From: Proteobacteria bacterium UBA6503
GTDB taxonomy: Bacteria; Pseudomonadota; Alphaproteobacteria; UBA1280; UBA6503
Direction: 5' to 3'
Assembly (NCBI GenBank): GCA_002436405.1
Contig: DJLZ01000005.1
Span: forward strand, 310,001-374,000
Length of the DNA stretch: 64,000 nucleotides
The position numbers were made by a program, and so were the translations under genes. Below, piece by piece: positions 1 through 8,862 of the stretch; the first letter of the stretch is position 1; each line of letters starts with the position of its first letter. The notes beneath the pieces were generated by a model. It made no database searches. It was not told the origin of the DNA and was given only the letters and a program-made list of their open reading frames with translations.

Positions 1-404
1 TGGGCTGAAATTGGTGTTTTGTGCGTTGGGCAGTGCGGGATACCTGTTTGCGCATAAAGCAGACGCAGGTAGTCGTGCACTTCAGTAATGGTGCCCACAG
101 TTGAGCGTGGGTTTTTGCTGGTGGTTTTTTGATCAATCGCAATCGCTGGTGAAAGGCCTTCAATACTATCAACCTTAGGCTTGTTTGATAGGTTAAGGAA
201 TTGGCGTGCATAGGCCGAAAGACTCTCAACAAATCGGCGCTGACCTTCAGCGTAAATGGTATCAAATGCCAACGAAGATTTACCCGAGCCTGAAAGGCCC
301 GTAATCACTGTTAAGGTTTGTTTTGGGATGTCGATCGAAACATTTTTAAGGTTATGTTCGCCCGCACCGCGGATTTTAATATGACTTACCGTGCTATTTG
401 CCAC
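1..404 (-). CDS. uvrA: UvrA, excinuclease ABC subunit A (N-terminal part)
   Basis: ATPase subunit of the UvrABC nucleotide excision repair complex, which finds bulky DNA lesions and loads UvrB. Only the first ~134 codons are in the window; the gene runs off the left edge. Reading the complement from a GTG at 404 gives the family start IKIRGAGEHNLKNV, the Walker A motif GLSGSGKSS, then FDTIYAEGQRRFVESLSAYARQF and a GIPHCP segment, all as in UvrA. The in-frame TGA just upstream of the GTG leaves this as the natural start. It is divergent from ssb, with 141 bases between them, a common arrangement in Alphaproteobacteria. No LexA-type operator was recognised in that gap. Confidence 0.95.
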   Translation of the reverse strand, partial: MANSTVSHIKIRGAGEHNLKNVSIDIPKQTLTVITGLSGSGKSSLAFDTIYAEGQRRFVESLSAYARQFLNLSNKPKVDSIEGLSPAIAIDQKTTSKNPRSTVGTITEVHDYLRLLYAQTGIPHCPTHKTPISA

Positions 405-434
405 AGGATTTCACCGTCTAATTGTAGATTTTAA

Positions 435-463
435 TTGGCTTTCTTGATATACGCAGTTATAAA
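435..463 (+). promoter_or_regulatory. Candidate sigma-70 promoter for ssb
   Basis: TTGGCT (435-440) and TATAAA (458-463) are separated by 17 bases in the uvrA-ssb gap. The spacing is ideal and the -10 is strong, but the -35 is only a fair match. Transcription would start near 470, about 75 bases before the ssb start codon. Confidence 0.45.
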
Positions 464-545
464 GGTACGCAGCTAAAACTTCAATGGTTACAGTTGATGT
501 TTTAGTTTTTATTTTAAAGTACAGAATTCTGAGAGAGGGAATACA

Positions 546-1022
546 ATGGCAGGCAGCTTGAACAAAGTAACACTAATCGGTAACTTGGGTCGTGACCCTG
601 AAGTTCGTTACACTAACGACAACCGTCCAATTGCCAACCTTACTCTTGCAACCAGCGAATCTTGGAAAGACCAATCAGGTCAAAAACAAGAGAAAACCGA
701 ATGGCACCGTATTGTGATTTTCGGTAACCTTGCTGATGTTGTTCAAAAATACCTTAAAAAAGGTGACAGCGTTTACTTTGAAGGTAAGCTTCAAACTCGT
801 AAATGGACTGACCAATCAGGCCAAGAGAAATACACAACTGAAGTTGTTGTAGATCGTGGCGGCACCATGGTTATGCTTGGTAAAGGTGGTAGTGCAGGCG
901 CTTCAGGCGGCGATAACTACAACTACAACCAAGACGCTGGCGCTGGCCAAATGAGCGGTGGCGCTACATCTAAGCCAGCTGTTAGCGAAGACACAGCTTT
1001 CGACGACGATATCCCATTCTAG
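546..1022 (+). CDS. ssb: Single-stranded DNA-binding protein
   Basis: Binds and protects single-stranded DNA during replication, recombination and repair, and recruits partners through its C-terminal tip. The 158-residue protein has the OB-fold over residues 1-110 (NKVTLIGNLGRDPEVRYT, WHRIVIFG, YLKKGDSVYFEGKLQTRKW). A Gly/Asn/Gln-rich linker and the diagnostic acidic tail DDDIPF follow. The start is preceded by a purine-rich GAGAGAGGGA site. It is divergent from uvrA. Confidence 0.98.
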   Translation: MAGSLNKVTLIGNLGRDPEVRYTNDNRPIANLTLATSESWKDQSGQKQEKTEWHRIVIFGNLADVVQKYLKKGDSVYFEGKLQTRKWTDQSGQEKYTTEVVVDRGGTMVMLGKGGSAGASGGDNYNYNQDAGAGQMSGGATSKPAVSEDTAFDDDIPF

Positions 1023-1067
1023 GCCTAAGATTAGGGCGACCTATCTTAACCCTTTAGGTTTTGTGAA

Positions 1068-1940
1068 ATGAGCAAAGATCTTAAAAAAGAAACCCCCGAT
1101 GTTCAGCATGATCATTCAATCGAAGATCTGCTGACCGGGGGTTCTTTTGATGAACCACCAAAGCGCACCATTGGTGGGCGCATTGTCGCGTTCATTAAAC
1201 TAAACCTCTTTGCGGGTATTGTGGTGCTTGCCCCACTTGTGGTGACCCTTTGGCTTTTCAAAACACTTGTGATTGCTGTTGATGACTACCTGCTTAGCTT
1301 CATACCTGCGCAATACCACCTAAACAACGTTATTTATAACCACTTTAATGTGATTATACCTGTTGACCCTCATGGCCTAGGCTTACTAGGTGGGGTGGTC
1401 TTCCTTGTGATTGTGGGCCTATTGGTGCGTAACATCTTTGGCCGTACACTGCTTAACTGGGGCGAGCGTGTTCTAAGCCGCATTCCTGGTGTAAGTGCCG
1501 TTTATAACTCGGTAAAGCAAATCACTGAAACCATTACGGCTTCAAACTCAAAGTCATTCCGTAAAGTTGTGATGGTTGAATACCCACGTAAGGGTATTTG
1601 GGCTGTGGGCTTTGTTTCTGGTACGACCCAAGGCCAAGCGCAAAACAAGATTGATAAGAAGCTGGTAAACGTTTTCTTGCCAACAACGCCAAACCCAACA
1701 TCGGGCTTTTTGTTGTTCTTCCCTGAGGAAGACCTGATTGAACTTGATATGACCGTTGACCAAGGCCTGAAGATGATTATCTCAGCTGGTATTGTGACGC
1801 CAACCAAAGCCGAAGGTTTGGCTGCGCTGAAGAAACAAAAACAAGCGCAAGCCCATGCCGCTGCGCTTGAAAAAGCAGAAGCTGCAAAGGCTGATGCAAA
1901 AGCTGCCAAAAAAAGAACCAAAGCAACACGAAGTTGCTGA
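1068..1940 (+). CDS. DUF502 family membrane protein, C-terminus probably frameshifted
   Basis: Two-helix inner-membrane protein of the DUF502 family, function unknown. Hydrophobic spans lie at about residues 45-70 (LFAGIVVLAPLVVTLWLF) and 105-122. The conserved part ends near residue 250, and a Lys/Ala-rich tail follows. The open frame stops at 1940, just after a run of seven A (1908-1914). Skipping one A gives a frame that continues the Lys/Ala/Pro-rich tail for 30 more codons to a TAA at 2004, five bases before the next gene. The intended product probably ends at 2004. Either the A run is miscounted in the assembly, or slippage makes two forms. Confidence 0.8.
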   Translation: MSKDLKKETPDVQHDHSIEDLLTGGSFDEPPKRTIGGRIVAFIKLNLFAGIVVLAPLVVTLWLFKTLVIAVDDYLLSFIPAQYHLNNVIYNHFNVIIPVDPHGLGLLGGVVFLVIVGLLVRNIFGRTLLNWGERVLSRIPGVSAVYNSVKQITETITASNSKSFRKVVMVEYPRKGIWAVGFVSGTTQGQAQNKIDKKLVNVFLPTTPNPTSGFLLFFPEEDLIELDMTVDQGLKMIISAGIVTPTKAEGLAALKKQKQAQAHAAALEKAEAAKADAKAAKKRTKATRSC

Positions 1941-2009
1941 AGTGGCTAAGCCAAAGAAAGTAGCTAAAAAGGCTCCGAAGAAGACAACTAAGAAAAAGTC
2001 TTAATTCTG

Positions 2010-2507
2010 ATGAACTCGACTCGTCAGCCATTTCAGGTTCTGGTTTTCCCATACACAACCGATAATAACGGTGAATATAAGTTTGCACTTTTTCAACGTT
2101 CAGATGAATACTACTGGCAAGGCATTGCTGGTGGTGGCGAGCATAATGAAAAACCAATAGATGCCGCCAGCCGCGAAGCTTTTGAAGAGGCTGCAATTAG
2201 TGGCGAGATATTAGAGTTGGTTTCTACGGCTAACCTCCCGGCGCCTGCTGTGGCTGGTTTTTTGTGGGGAGAGGGTGTATTTATCATCCCTGAGTATTCG
2301 TTTGGCATAGCTGTTAATGCAGATGCTCCGATTAAAATCTCTAGAGAGCATACAACCTATCAATGGTTCACGTTTGGTGAGGCTATTGAAAAACTAAAGT
2401 GGGACAGTAATAAAACAGCCCTTTGGGAGTTGAGCTATAGGCTTACCCATAACGGTATTGACGGGTACCACAACCGGAAACTTATTCAGAGTTTTAGCCA
2501 GACTTAA
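2010..2507 (+). CDS. NUDIX hydrolase
   Basis: Hydrolase of nucleoside diphosphates linked to another moiety. A full Nudix box is present at about residues 45-67: GGGEHNE, seven residues, then REAFEEAAI, matching Gx5Ex7REUxEExGU. The 165-residue size and the YQWFTFGEAIEKLKW segment resemble dihydroneopterin-triphosphate or dATP pyrophosphatases (NudB-like), but the substrate cannot be fixed. It starts five bases after the likely end of the DUF502 gene, so it may be cotranscribed with it. Its 3' end overlaps convergent recG by 14 bases. No Shine-Dalgarno site is obvious. Confidence 0.85.
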   Translation: MNSTRQPFQVLVFPYTTDNNGEYKFALFQRSDEYYWQGIAGGGEHNEKPIDAASREAFEEAAISGEILELVSTANLPAPAVAGFLWGEGVFIIPEYSFGIAVNADAPIKISREHTTYQWFTFGEAIEKLKWDSNKTALWELSYRLTHNGIDGYHNRKLIQSFSQT

Positions 2508-4575
2508 TCAAAGTCGCGGCCTCGTGGCGGTTGAATATCTCTAACAGAAAATCCAAGTTTGCTTTTTGCTCGTCACTCATGGGTTGGGCCATAAAGCGCT
2601 GGGCCACTTCACGCGCTTCTTGAATAAGCTCTTTATCCGATTCAAGGTTGGCGACTTTGGTCAGCCAGTGGCCAGCTTGTTGCGTGCCTAATGCTTCACC
2701 TGGGCCTCGAAGGTCTAGGTCTTTTTCAGCGATAATAAAGCCGTCGTCCGTATCACGCATCACTTGTAGGCGCTGAGTACTAAAGTGCCCAAGTGGTGGG
2801 GCATATAGCAAAATACAGTGCGACTTATCAGACCCACGGCCCACACGGCCACGCAGCTGGTGCAGCTGGCTTAGGCCAAAACGTTCGGCATGTTCAATAA
2901 TCATGGTGGTGGCTTGAGGGACGTCAATACCAACCTCAATCACGGTGGTGGCCACCATAATCATGTATTTGCCGGCTTTAAAGTCGGCCATAACTTCTTC
3001 TTTTTCCGCAGGCTTCATGCGGCCATGCAGCAGCACAACTTGGTCGCCGTAGCGTTGTTGCAGTTGCTCAAAGCGTTGGGTAGCGGCGGCAAGGTCGCTC
3101 TTTTCACTTTCTTCAACCAGTGGGCATACCCAGTAGGCTTGTTCGCCTAGGTTAATCACACGCTCTAAAGCTTCAACCATTTGGCCAATCTTCTCAGTGG
3201 CCATCACTGTTGTATGAATAGGCGTACGGCCTGGTGGTTTTTCACGAAGGATTGAAATATCCATATCTCCATAAGCAGTCAGTGCCAAAGTGCGGGGGAT
3301 AGGCGTTGCCGTCATCACCAGTACATCAGGCGTGAGGCCTTTATCTGATAGGGCCAAACGTTGGCGCACACCAAAGCGGTGTTGTTCATCAATAATGGCC
3401 AAGCTTAGGCGGTTAAAGTTTACCTTTTTCTGGATAAGGGCATGGGTACCAAACACAACCTGAATCTCGCCCGATTCAATCGCCGCAGTAATTGGCTTAC
3501 GTTCAGCCGCCTTCATTTTACCTGTAAGCAGCGCACACTTAATGCCTAAAGGCTCAAGCATCTTTTGGGCGTTTAGGTAGTGTTGGGTTGCCAAAATTTC
3601 AGTCGGGGCCATCATCGCAACTTGGTAGCCACCAGCAACAGCACGCACAGCGGCGGCAAATGCAACAACGGTTTTACCCGCACCCACATCACCCTGCAGC
3701 AAGCGCAGCATAGGGGTAGGGCGCATCATGTCTTCATCAATTTCGAGGATGACCTTTTTCTGGTCGCCCGTAAGTTCAAAAGGTAGCGTTTCAAGCATCT
3801 TATGGCGCAAGTCCATAGCTGGTGGGTGTGCGACACCTGTTTTAACGGCCACGTGTTTACGGGCACGAATAAGGCCAATTTGCCATGCTAGCATTTCGTC
3901 AAAGGCAAGGCGTTGGCGGGCAGGGCCTTCGTGTTCAATATCGTCAGGGTCTTGCGGTTTATGGATGGTATGCAAGGCTTCGGCAAAGCTTGGCCAGCCT
4001 TTGTTTTTACGTAGCTCATCAGGTAGCCATTCGTTATGGCAGCGCACGTCAGCATTCATGGTCGCCATGGCAACGGCAACGGCTTTACTGGCGGTGGCTT
4101 GGGTCACGCCTGCCGTCAGTGGGTATGTTGTCCAGATGCGGGCAACGGTATTAGGCTGCATACTAGCGGGGAAGCTCTCAGGGTGGAGGATCTGCTTTTC
4201 AGTTAGCATAGCCTCAACCTTGCCAGATACATAAACCTCAGACCCTACCGGGAATTTCTTTTCAATCCATTTACCTGCATTAAAAAAGGCGAGCTCAAGG
4301 TGGCCTGTGGCGTCTTCGGTATCAATCTTCCAAGGTGACTTGCGGTAACGTGGACTAGGAGTATGACCTAGCACTTTAACCTTAATGGTGCAAAGCTTCC
4401 CTGCCTCAGCTTCGGCTACGGTGCACAGGTTACGGCGGTCAATACAGCCTGTTGGTAGGTGCAAGGCAATATCAGCATAGCGAGGACCACATAGCGAACG
4501 TACCCGGGCTGATAGTTTTTCGCCGATACCGGGGATCGTTTCAAAAATGTCGGTGAATTGATTAAGCGAGGCCAG
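2494..4575 (-). CDS. recG: ATP-dependent DNA helicase RecG, probable non-ATG start
   Basis: Superfamily 2 helicase that reverses stalled replication forks and processes recombination intermediates. Visible are an OB-type wedge domain, Walker A GDVGAGKT, the DEQHRFG box, TATPIPRTLA, and the C-terminal LHQLRGRVGRG and DLRGPGEALG motifs. The first standard start is a TTG at 4464 (656 residues), but this cuts into the conserved N-terminal helical region. Reading on upstream gives FTDIFETIPGIGEKLSARV and GPRYADIALHLPTG, both typical of RecG, with no ATG, GTG or TTG before the in-frame stop. A CTG at 4575, behind purine-rich sequence, gives 693 residues, the usual family length. The CTG is inferred. 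The gene is divergent from sdhE. Confidence 0.93.
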   Translation of the reverse strand: MASLNQFTDIFETIPGIGEKLSARVRSLCGPRYADIALHLPTGCIDRRNLCTVAEAEAGKLCTIKVKVLGHTPSPRYRKSPWKIDTEDATGHLELAFFNAGKWIEKKFPVGSEVYVSGKVEAMLTEKQILHPESFPASMQPNTVARIWTTYPLTAGVTQATASKAVAVAMATMNADVRCHNEWLPDELRKNKGWPSFAEALHTIHKPQDPDDIEHEGPARQRLAFDEMLAWQIGLIRARKHVAVKTGVAHPPAMDLRHKMLETLPFELTGDQKKVILEIDEDMMRPTPMLRLLQGDVGAGKTVVAFAAAVRAVAGGYQVAMMAPTEILATQHYLNAQKMLEPLGIKCALLTGKMKAAERKPITAAIESGEIQVVFGTHALIQKKVNFNRLSLAIIDEQHRFGVRQRLALSDKGLTPDVLVMTATPIPRTLALTAYGDMDISILREKPPGRTPIHTTVMATEKIGQMVEALERVINLGEQAYWVCPLVEESEKSDLAAATQRFEQLQQRYGDQVVLLHGRMKPAEKEEVMADFKAGKYMIMVATTVIEVGIDVPQATTMIIEHAERFGLSQLHQLRGRVGRGSDKSHCILLYAPPLGHFSTQRLQVMRDTDDGFIIAEKDLDLRGPGEALGTQQAGHWLTKVANLESDKELIQEAREVAQRFMAQPMSDEQKANLDFLLEIFNRHEAATLIKSG

Positions 4576-4637
4576 TTTTCCTGTTCCCTGATGTATTCTT
4601 CTTGTATTCTTTAGTTCAGCGAATTATACACGATACT

Positions 4638-4880
4638 ATGCATACCGAGAGACTTAAAAAACAAATTTTCTTTCGTTCACGCCGTGGGCTGAAAGAAACC
4701 GATATGATTTTCACCCGCTTTTTGAAGAACGGGCTGGATGACTATTCTGAAAAACAGCTTGAAGATATTGCAGCCCTTATGGAACTACCCGACCAAACGC
4801 TACTAGGTTGGTTTGTTGACGGTAAGCCCGTACCCGCTGAATACCAAGCCACTTACCAGATGGTAAAAGAGGCTCAGTAA
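4638..4880 (+). CDS. sdhE: FAD assembly factor SdhE (succinate dehydrogenase flavinylation)
   Basis: Small chaperone that promotes covalent attachment of FAD to the SdhA subunit of succinate dehydrogenase. The 80-residue product has the family signature RSRRGLKETD (RGxxE motif) near the N-terminus, followed by LxxFLKNGLDDYSEKQL and a C-terminal helical bundle with WF(V/L). The ATG at 4638 is chosen because it gives the usual ~80-95 residue protein and starts just before the conserved region. It lies one base upstream of mfd, so the two are probably cotranscribed, and is divergent from recG. Confidence 0.92.
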   Translation: MHTERLKKQIFFRSRRGLKETDMIFTRFLKNGLDDYSEKQLEDIAALMELPDQTLLGWFVDGKPVPAEYQATYQMVKEAQ

Positions 4881-4881
4881 G

Positions 4882-7800
4882 ATGAGCCAGAAATTTCAGG
4901 CATTCATCAAAAAGCTAAAGCAGGGCGACCATGCCCAGCTTAAGCACATTGACGACCATACCCTCCCATTTTTGGTGGCTGACGCTGCGGCCGAAGCTAA
5001 AAAACACGGTAATGGTGCAACGGTTCTTGTGGCCTCAAACCACAGCCAAATGACTGAATTTACAAATATTCTTCGCTTTATTGCCCCACAGCTAACGGTA
5101 TTGCCATTCCCCGCGTGGGACGTGCAGCCTTATGATCGTTTATCAGCCGATGCTGATGTACAAGCCCAGCGTATGCGTGTGCTTTCGGCGTTGCGCCGTG
5201 CCACCCAAGGCCTTGTGATTGTGACTACGGTAGGGGCGATGGCTACCAAAGTGCCACCTGAAAAGCATATTGGCCTAAGCTTGCAACTTAAAGCAGGCCA
5301 ACAAGTGAACCGCGACAAACTTGTAACTGAGATGACCGAAGCTGGCTACCGCCGTGTGAACACCGTGATGGAAGCGGGCGAGTTTGCAGTACGTGGTGCG
5401 CTGATGGATATCTTCCCAAGTTCAGCGGCAAATCCCATCCGCCTTGATTTTTTTGATAATGACCTTGAGGAAATCCAAACTTTTGACCCTGCCTCGCAGC
5501 GCAGTATTGATAAGGTGAATGCGATAGATCTTTTCCCCGCGTCAGAGGTTGTGCTTTCTGAAGAGGCTATTAGCCAGTTTAGAACGTCATACCGTTCAAA
5601 CTTCCCACAAGGGATGAAAGACCCACTGTATGTTGATATTTCAGAAGGGCGCAGCAGCCCTTCGATGGGGCATTATTTGCCACTATTTTACCCTGAAGCG
5701 CTAAGTACGCTAGCCAGCTTCCTGCCTGATGAAACCACGTTCTTTGGTTTATCGTCATTCACCCGTGCTAAAACATTGTGGGATGAACAAGTGCGTGATG
5801 CTTATGAGGCCCGTAAAGAAATTGAAGACCTTTCAAACGATGAAGAGCCTTACCGCCCGCTGCCACCCGAACTGCTATACGTCACGGGTAATGGCTGGGA
5901 TGACTTGCTTGATAGGGGCAAATGGCTATTCGCAAGCTTTGAGGATAAAGGCGAGGGCAAAGCCTTTGACCCCGCGCTAGAGTCACACCTCACTTTAGCT
6001 AGCCAAAAAACAGCTGATAAAACCATTGCCAAACTGCTGGCTGAAAAAGTACGTAAGCAAGGTACAGCAGGTGGTACGGTTGTTATTTCAGCATTCTCAC
6101 TTTCATCGATTGAGCGCATTAAGCGTATTCTGCAGGAAGAAGGCATTCATGGCTTTGCCTCGTACGAGTACTGGCCAGAAGAGTTTGATAAGAAACTGGT
6201 AAACCTTGTTGTAAGCCCTGTGACTTGGGGTTTTACCGATAACGAAAAGCAAGTATTGCTGTTTACCGAGCAAGACATCTTCGGTGAAAAACAGAATACC
6301 TCAGCCAAGCGCCCACGCCGTAAAGCGGAAGAGATGATTCATCACTTTAGTGACCTGAACCCGGGTGACCTTGTTGTTCACGCCGAACACGGCATTGGTA
6401 AGTTTGTTGACCTGCGTACAATGGAAACAGGTGGGCAAAAGCAGGATTACATCTGCCTTGAGTATGATAAGGGCGATAAGCTTTACGTCCCCGTTGTAGC
6501 GCTTGACCTTTTAAGCCGTTACAGTAGCGAAGAAACCGCAGGCTCTAAGGTTGATCGCCTAGGCGGTGCCGCATGGCAAGCCCGTAAAGCGAAGGTGAAA
6601 AAGCGCCTGCTTGATATGGCCGAAGACCTTATTAAAACAGCGGCCCAACGTGCCCAGCGCACACGCCCGCCATACCAAAAACCCGAAGGACTGTATGACG
6701 AGTTTTGTGCAGGCTTCCCGTATGTGCCAACACCTGAGCAACAACAAGCCATTGATGACGTAGAGTCTGACCTATTTAGTGGCCAACCGATGGACCGCTT
6801 GGTTGTAGGTGATGTAGGCTTTGGTAAGACCGAGGTTGCCCTACGTGCTGCGTTTGTTGCAGCGGCTGATGGTCGTCAGGTTGCTGTGGTGGTGCCAACA
6901 ACGCTACTAGCCCGTCAGCACTACCTTGAATTTAAGCGCCGCTTTGCCGGTATGCCTATTAACGTTAAAGGCCTAAGCCGCCTAACTGCAGGTAAAGAAG
7001 CCAAAGAAGTTAAAGAAGGGCTTAAGAAGGGGACGGTTGATATCGTCGTCGGGACCCATGCCATCTTAAGTAAGAGTATTGAGTTTAATAACCTTGGCCT
7101 TGTTGTGATTGATGAAGAGCAACGCTTTGGTGTGGCCCATAAAGAACGTATGAAAGAGCTTCGCTCAACAGTAGACGTGCTTACCCTTACGGCAACACCA
7201 ATCCCCCGTACGTTGCATATGTCAATGAGTGGTCTAAAAGAACTCTCAACCATTACAACGCCACCTGTTGACCGTTTGGCCATCCGTACCTTTATGATGG
7301 GCTTTGATAGTAAGGTTATCCGTGAGGCTATCCAACGTGAGATACACCGTAATGGGCAAGTATATGTTGTGACCCCACGTGTCAACGGTATGAACAGTCT
7401 TGCACAAAAACTGCGTGAGCTTGTACCTGAAGCAAAAATCCGTACAGCCCATGGGCAAATGGATAAGAGTAGCCTAGAGAACATTATGTCGGATTTCTAT
7501 GACGGGAAGTTTAACGTACTGGTAGCCACAACTATTATTGAGTCAGGCCTAGATGTGCCTACTGCGAACACAATGATTGTGCATCGCTCAGATAGTTTTG
7601 GCCTAGCGCAGCTTTACCAGCTACGTGGGCGCGTAGGCCGTGGTAAGACCCGTGCTTATGCATACTTACTTATCCCACCTGGTGGCCGTATGACAGAAGA
7701 CGCCCATAAGAGATTACAAATCCTCAGTAAGCTAGACCATATTGGCGCAGGCTTTAGTTTGGCAAGCTTTGATATGGACCTACGCGGGCCGGGGAATATC

Positions 7801-8379
7801 TTGGGGTCAGAGCAAAGTGGCTTTATCCGTGAGGTAGGCTTTGAGCTCTATAACCAGATGCTTGCCGATGCTATTAGAAAACGTAAGAGCGGGGAAGGCG
7901 ACCTAGAAGTAGATGATGCCTTTACTCCAGTGCTTAACCTTGGCCTAACGTACCGTATCCCAGAAGAGTACGTAGATGACCTTGCAACCCGTATGCGTCT
8001 ATACCGTCGACTGTCATCACTCTCGTCAGTAGAAGATGTTACAGATATGCAGAACGAGCTTATTGACCGTTTTGGTAAATTGCCTCCAGAGGTAGAAGCT
8101 TTGTTTAAAGTTGTAGCACTACGGAACAAATGCCGTGAGTTAAACATTGAAAAGATTGAGACCGGCGATAAAGGTGTACTGATTGGCTTCTATAAGGATA
8201 CATTTGCTAACCCTGACGGTTTGTTGCATTATATCCTAGCGCATCCAGGGGTGATGAGCCTACGTGCAGATCAAAAAGTACTATGGCATCGTCGTTGGCC
8301 TGATGGGGTAAGTCGCTTACAGGCTATTGAACGCCTACTTGAAGAATTTAAAGACCTTGCCGCAAAGAAAGTGGCATAG
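4882..8379 (+). CDS. mfd: Transcription-repair coupling factor Mfd
   Basis: DNA translocase that removes RNA polymerase stalled at lesions and recruits UvrA. At 1,165 residues it is a normal full-length Mfd. Domains in order: a UvrB-like N-terminal region (to ~330), the CarD-like RNA-polymerase-interacting domain (~483-560, GDLVVHAEHGIGKF), and the RecG-like motor with Walker A GDVGFGKTE near 641 and DEEQRFGV near 742. TATPIPRTLH, LYQLRGRVGRG, DLRGPGNILG and the C-terminal TRCF domain follow. It lies in a sdhE-mfd-smpB run with only 1 and 9 bases between genes. Its functional partner uvrA lies nearby. Confidence 0.98.
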   Translation: MSQKFQAFIKKLKQGDHAQLKHIDDHTLPFLVADAAAEAKKHGNGATVLVASNHSQMTEFTNILRFIAPQLTVLPFPAWDVQPYDRLSADADVQAQRMRVLSALRRATQGLVIVTTVGAMATKVPPEKHIGLSLQLKAGQQVNRDKLVTEMTEAGYRRVNTVMEAGEFAVRGALMDIFPSSAANPIRLDFFDNDLEEIQTFDPASQRSIDKVNAIDLFPASEVVLSEEAISQFRTSYRSNFPQGMKDPLYVDISEGRSSPSMGHYLPLFYPEALSTLASFLPDETTFFGLSSFTRAKTLWDEQVRDAYEARKEIEDLSNDEEPYRPLPPELLYVTGNGWDDLLDRGKWLFASFEDKGEGKAFDPALESHLTLASQKTADKTIAKLLAEKVRKQGTAGGTVVISAFSLSSIERIKRILQEEGIHGFASYEYWPEEFDKKLVNLVVSPVTWGFTDNEKQVLLFTEQDIFGEKQNTSAKRPRRKAEEMIHHFSDLNPGDLVVHAEHGIGKFVDLRTMETGGQKQDYICLEYDKGDKLYVPVVALDLLSRYSSEETAGSKVDRLGGAAWQARKAKVKKRLLDMAEDLIKTAAQRAQRTRPPYQKPEGLYDEFCAGFPYVPTPEQQQAIDDVESDLFSGQPMDRLVVGDVGFGKTEVALRAAFVAAADGRQVAVVVPTTLLARQHYLEFKRRFAGMPINVKGLSRLTAGKEAKEVKEGLKKGTVDIVVGTHAILSKSIEFNNLGLVVIDEEQRFGVAHKERMKELRSTVDVLTLTATPIPRTLHMSMSGLKELSTITTPPVDRLAIRTFMMGFDSKVIREAIQREIHRNGQVYVVTPRVNGMNSLAQKLRELVPEAKIRTAHGQMDKSSLENIMSDFYDGKFNVLVATTIIESGLDVPTANTMIVHRSDSFGLAQLYQLRGRVGRGKTRAYAYLLIPPGGRMTEDAHKRLQILSKLDHIGAGFSLASFDMDLRGPGNILGSEQSGFIREVGFELYNQMLADAIRKRKSGEGDLEVDDAFTPVLNLGLTYRIPEEYVDDLATRMRLYRRLSSLSSVEDVTDMQNELIDRFGKLPPEVEALFKVVALRNKCRELNIEKIETGDKGVLIGFYKDTFANPDGLLHYILAHPGVMSLRADQKVLWHRRWPDGVSRLQAIERLLEEFKDLAAKKVA

Positions 8380-8388
8380 AGAGTTATT

Positions 8389-8859
8389 ATGGCTAAGAAG
8401 AAAAAGAAACCCGAAAATTCGATTACCGAAAACCGTAAAGCACGGTTTAACTACGAGATTATTGATACCTACGAAGCGGGTATCATGCTTATTGGTAGTG
8501 AGGTAAAGGCCCTACGTGAAGGTAAAGGTAACCTTGACGATTGTTACGGCGTTTTTAAAGACGATGAGCTTTACCTAATGAACAGCTACATTGGCGAGTA
8601 TTCACACGCCAGTGTTTTGCCACACGAAGACCGCCGCACCCGTAAGCTGCTTTTGCATAAGCGCGAACTTGCCGAACTTAAAATGGCTCGCGAGCGTGAA
8701 GGCCTAACACTTATCCCGCTACGCCTATACTGGAAGAGCGGTAAAGTAAAAGTTGCCCTTGGTGTGTGTAAGGGTAAGAAGAAGCACGATAAACGCGATA
8801 CCCAAAAAGACCGTGATTGGCAGCGTAGCCGCCATCGTATCCTAAAGCAGGGTGTGTAA
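8389..8859 (+). CDS. smpB: SsrA-binding protein SmpB
   Basis: Binds tmRNA and delivers it to stalled ribosomes for trans-translation. The 156-residue protein has the beta-barrel core (ARFNYEIIDTYEAGIMLIGSEVKALREGK), NSYIGEY, RKLLLH, LTLIPLRLYWKSGKVKVALG, and the basic C-terminal tail KKKHDKRDTQKDRDWQRSRHR that inserts into the empty mRNA channel. It has a Lys-rich N-terminus. It follows mfd by 9 bases. No tmRNA gene was recognised in the window. Confidence 0.98.
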   Translation: MAKKKKKPENSITENRKARFNYEIIDTYEAGIMLIGSEVKALREGKGNLDDCYGVFKDDELYLMNSYIGEYSHASVLPHEDRRTRKLLLHKRELAELKMAREREGLTLIPLRLYWKSGKVKVALGVCKGKKKHDKRDTQKDRDWQRSRHRILKQGV

Positions 8860-8862
8860 CCT

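Noticed and set aside
405..545. LexA operator for uvrA/ssb
   Set aside because: Neither the CTGT-N8-ACAG nor the GTTC-N7-GTTC pattern is present between the two genes.
6921..7484. Long antisense open frame inside mfd
   Set aside because: Falls opposite strongly conserved helicase motifs and reads as Ser/Arg-rich shadow protein.
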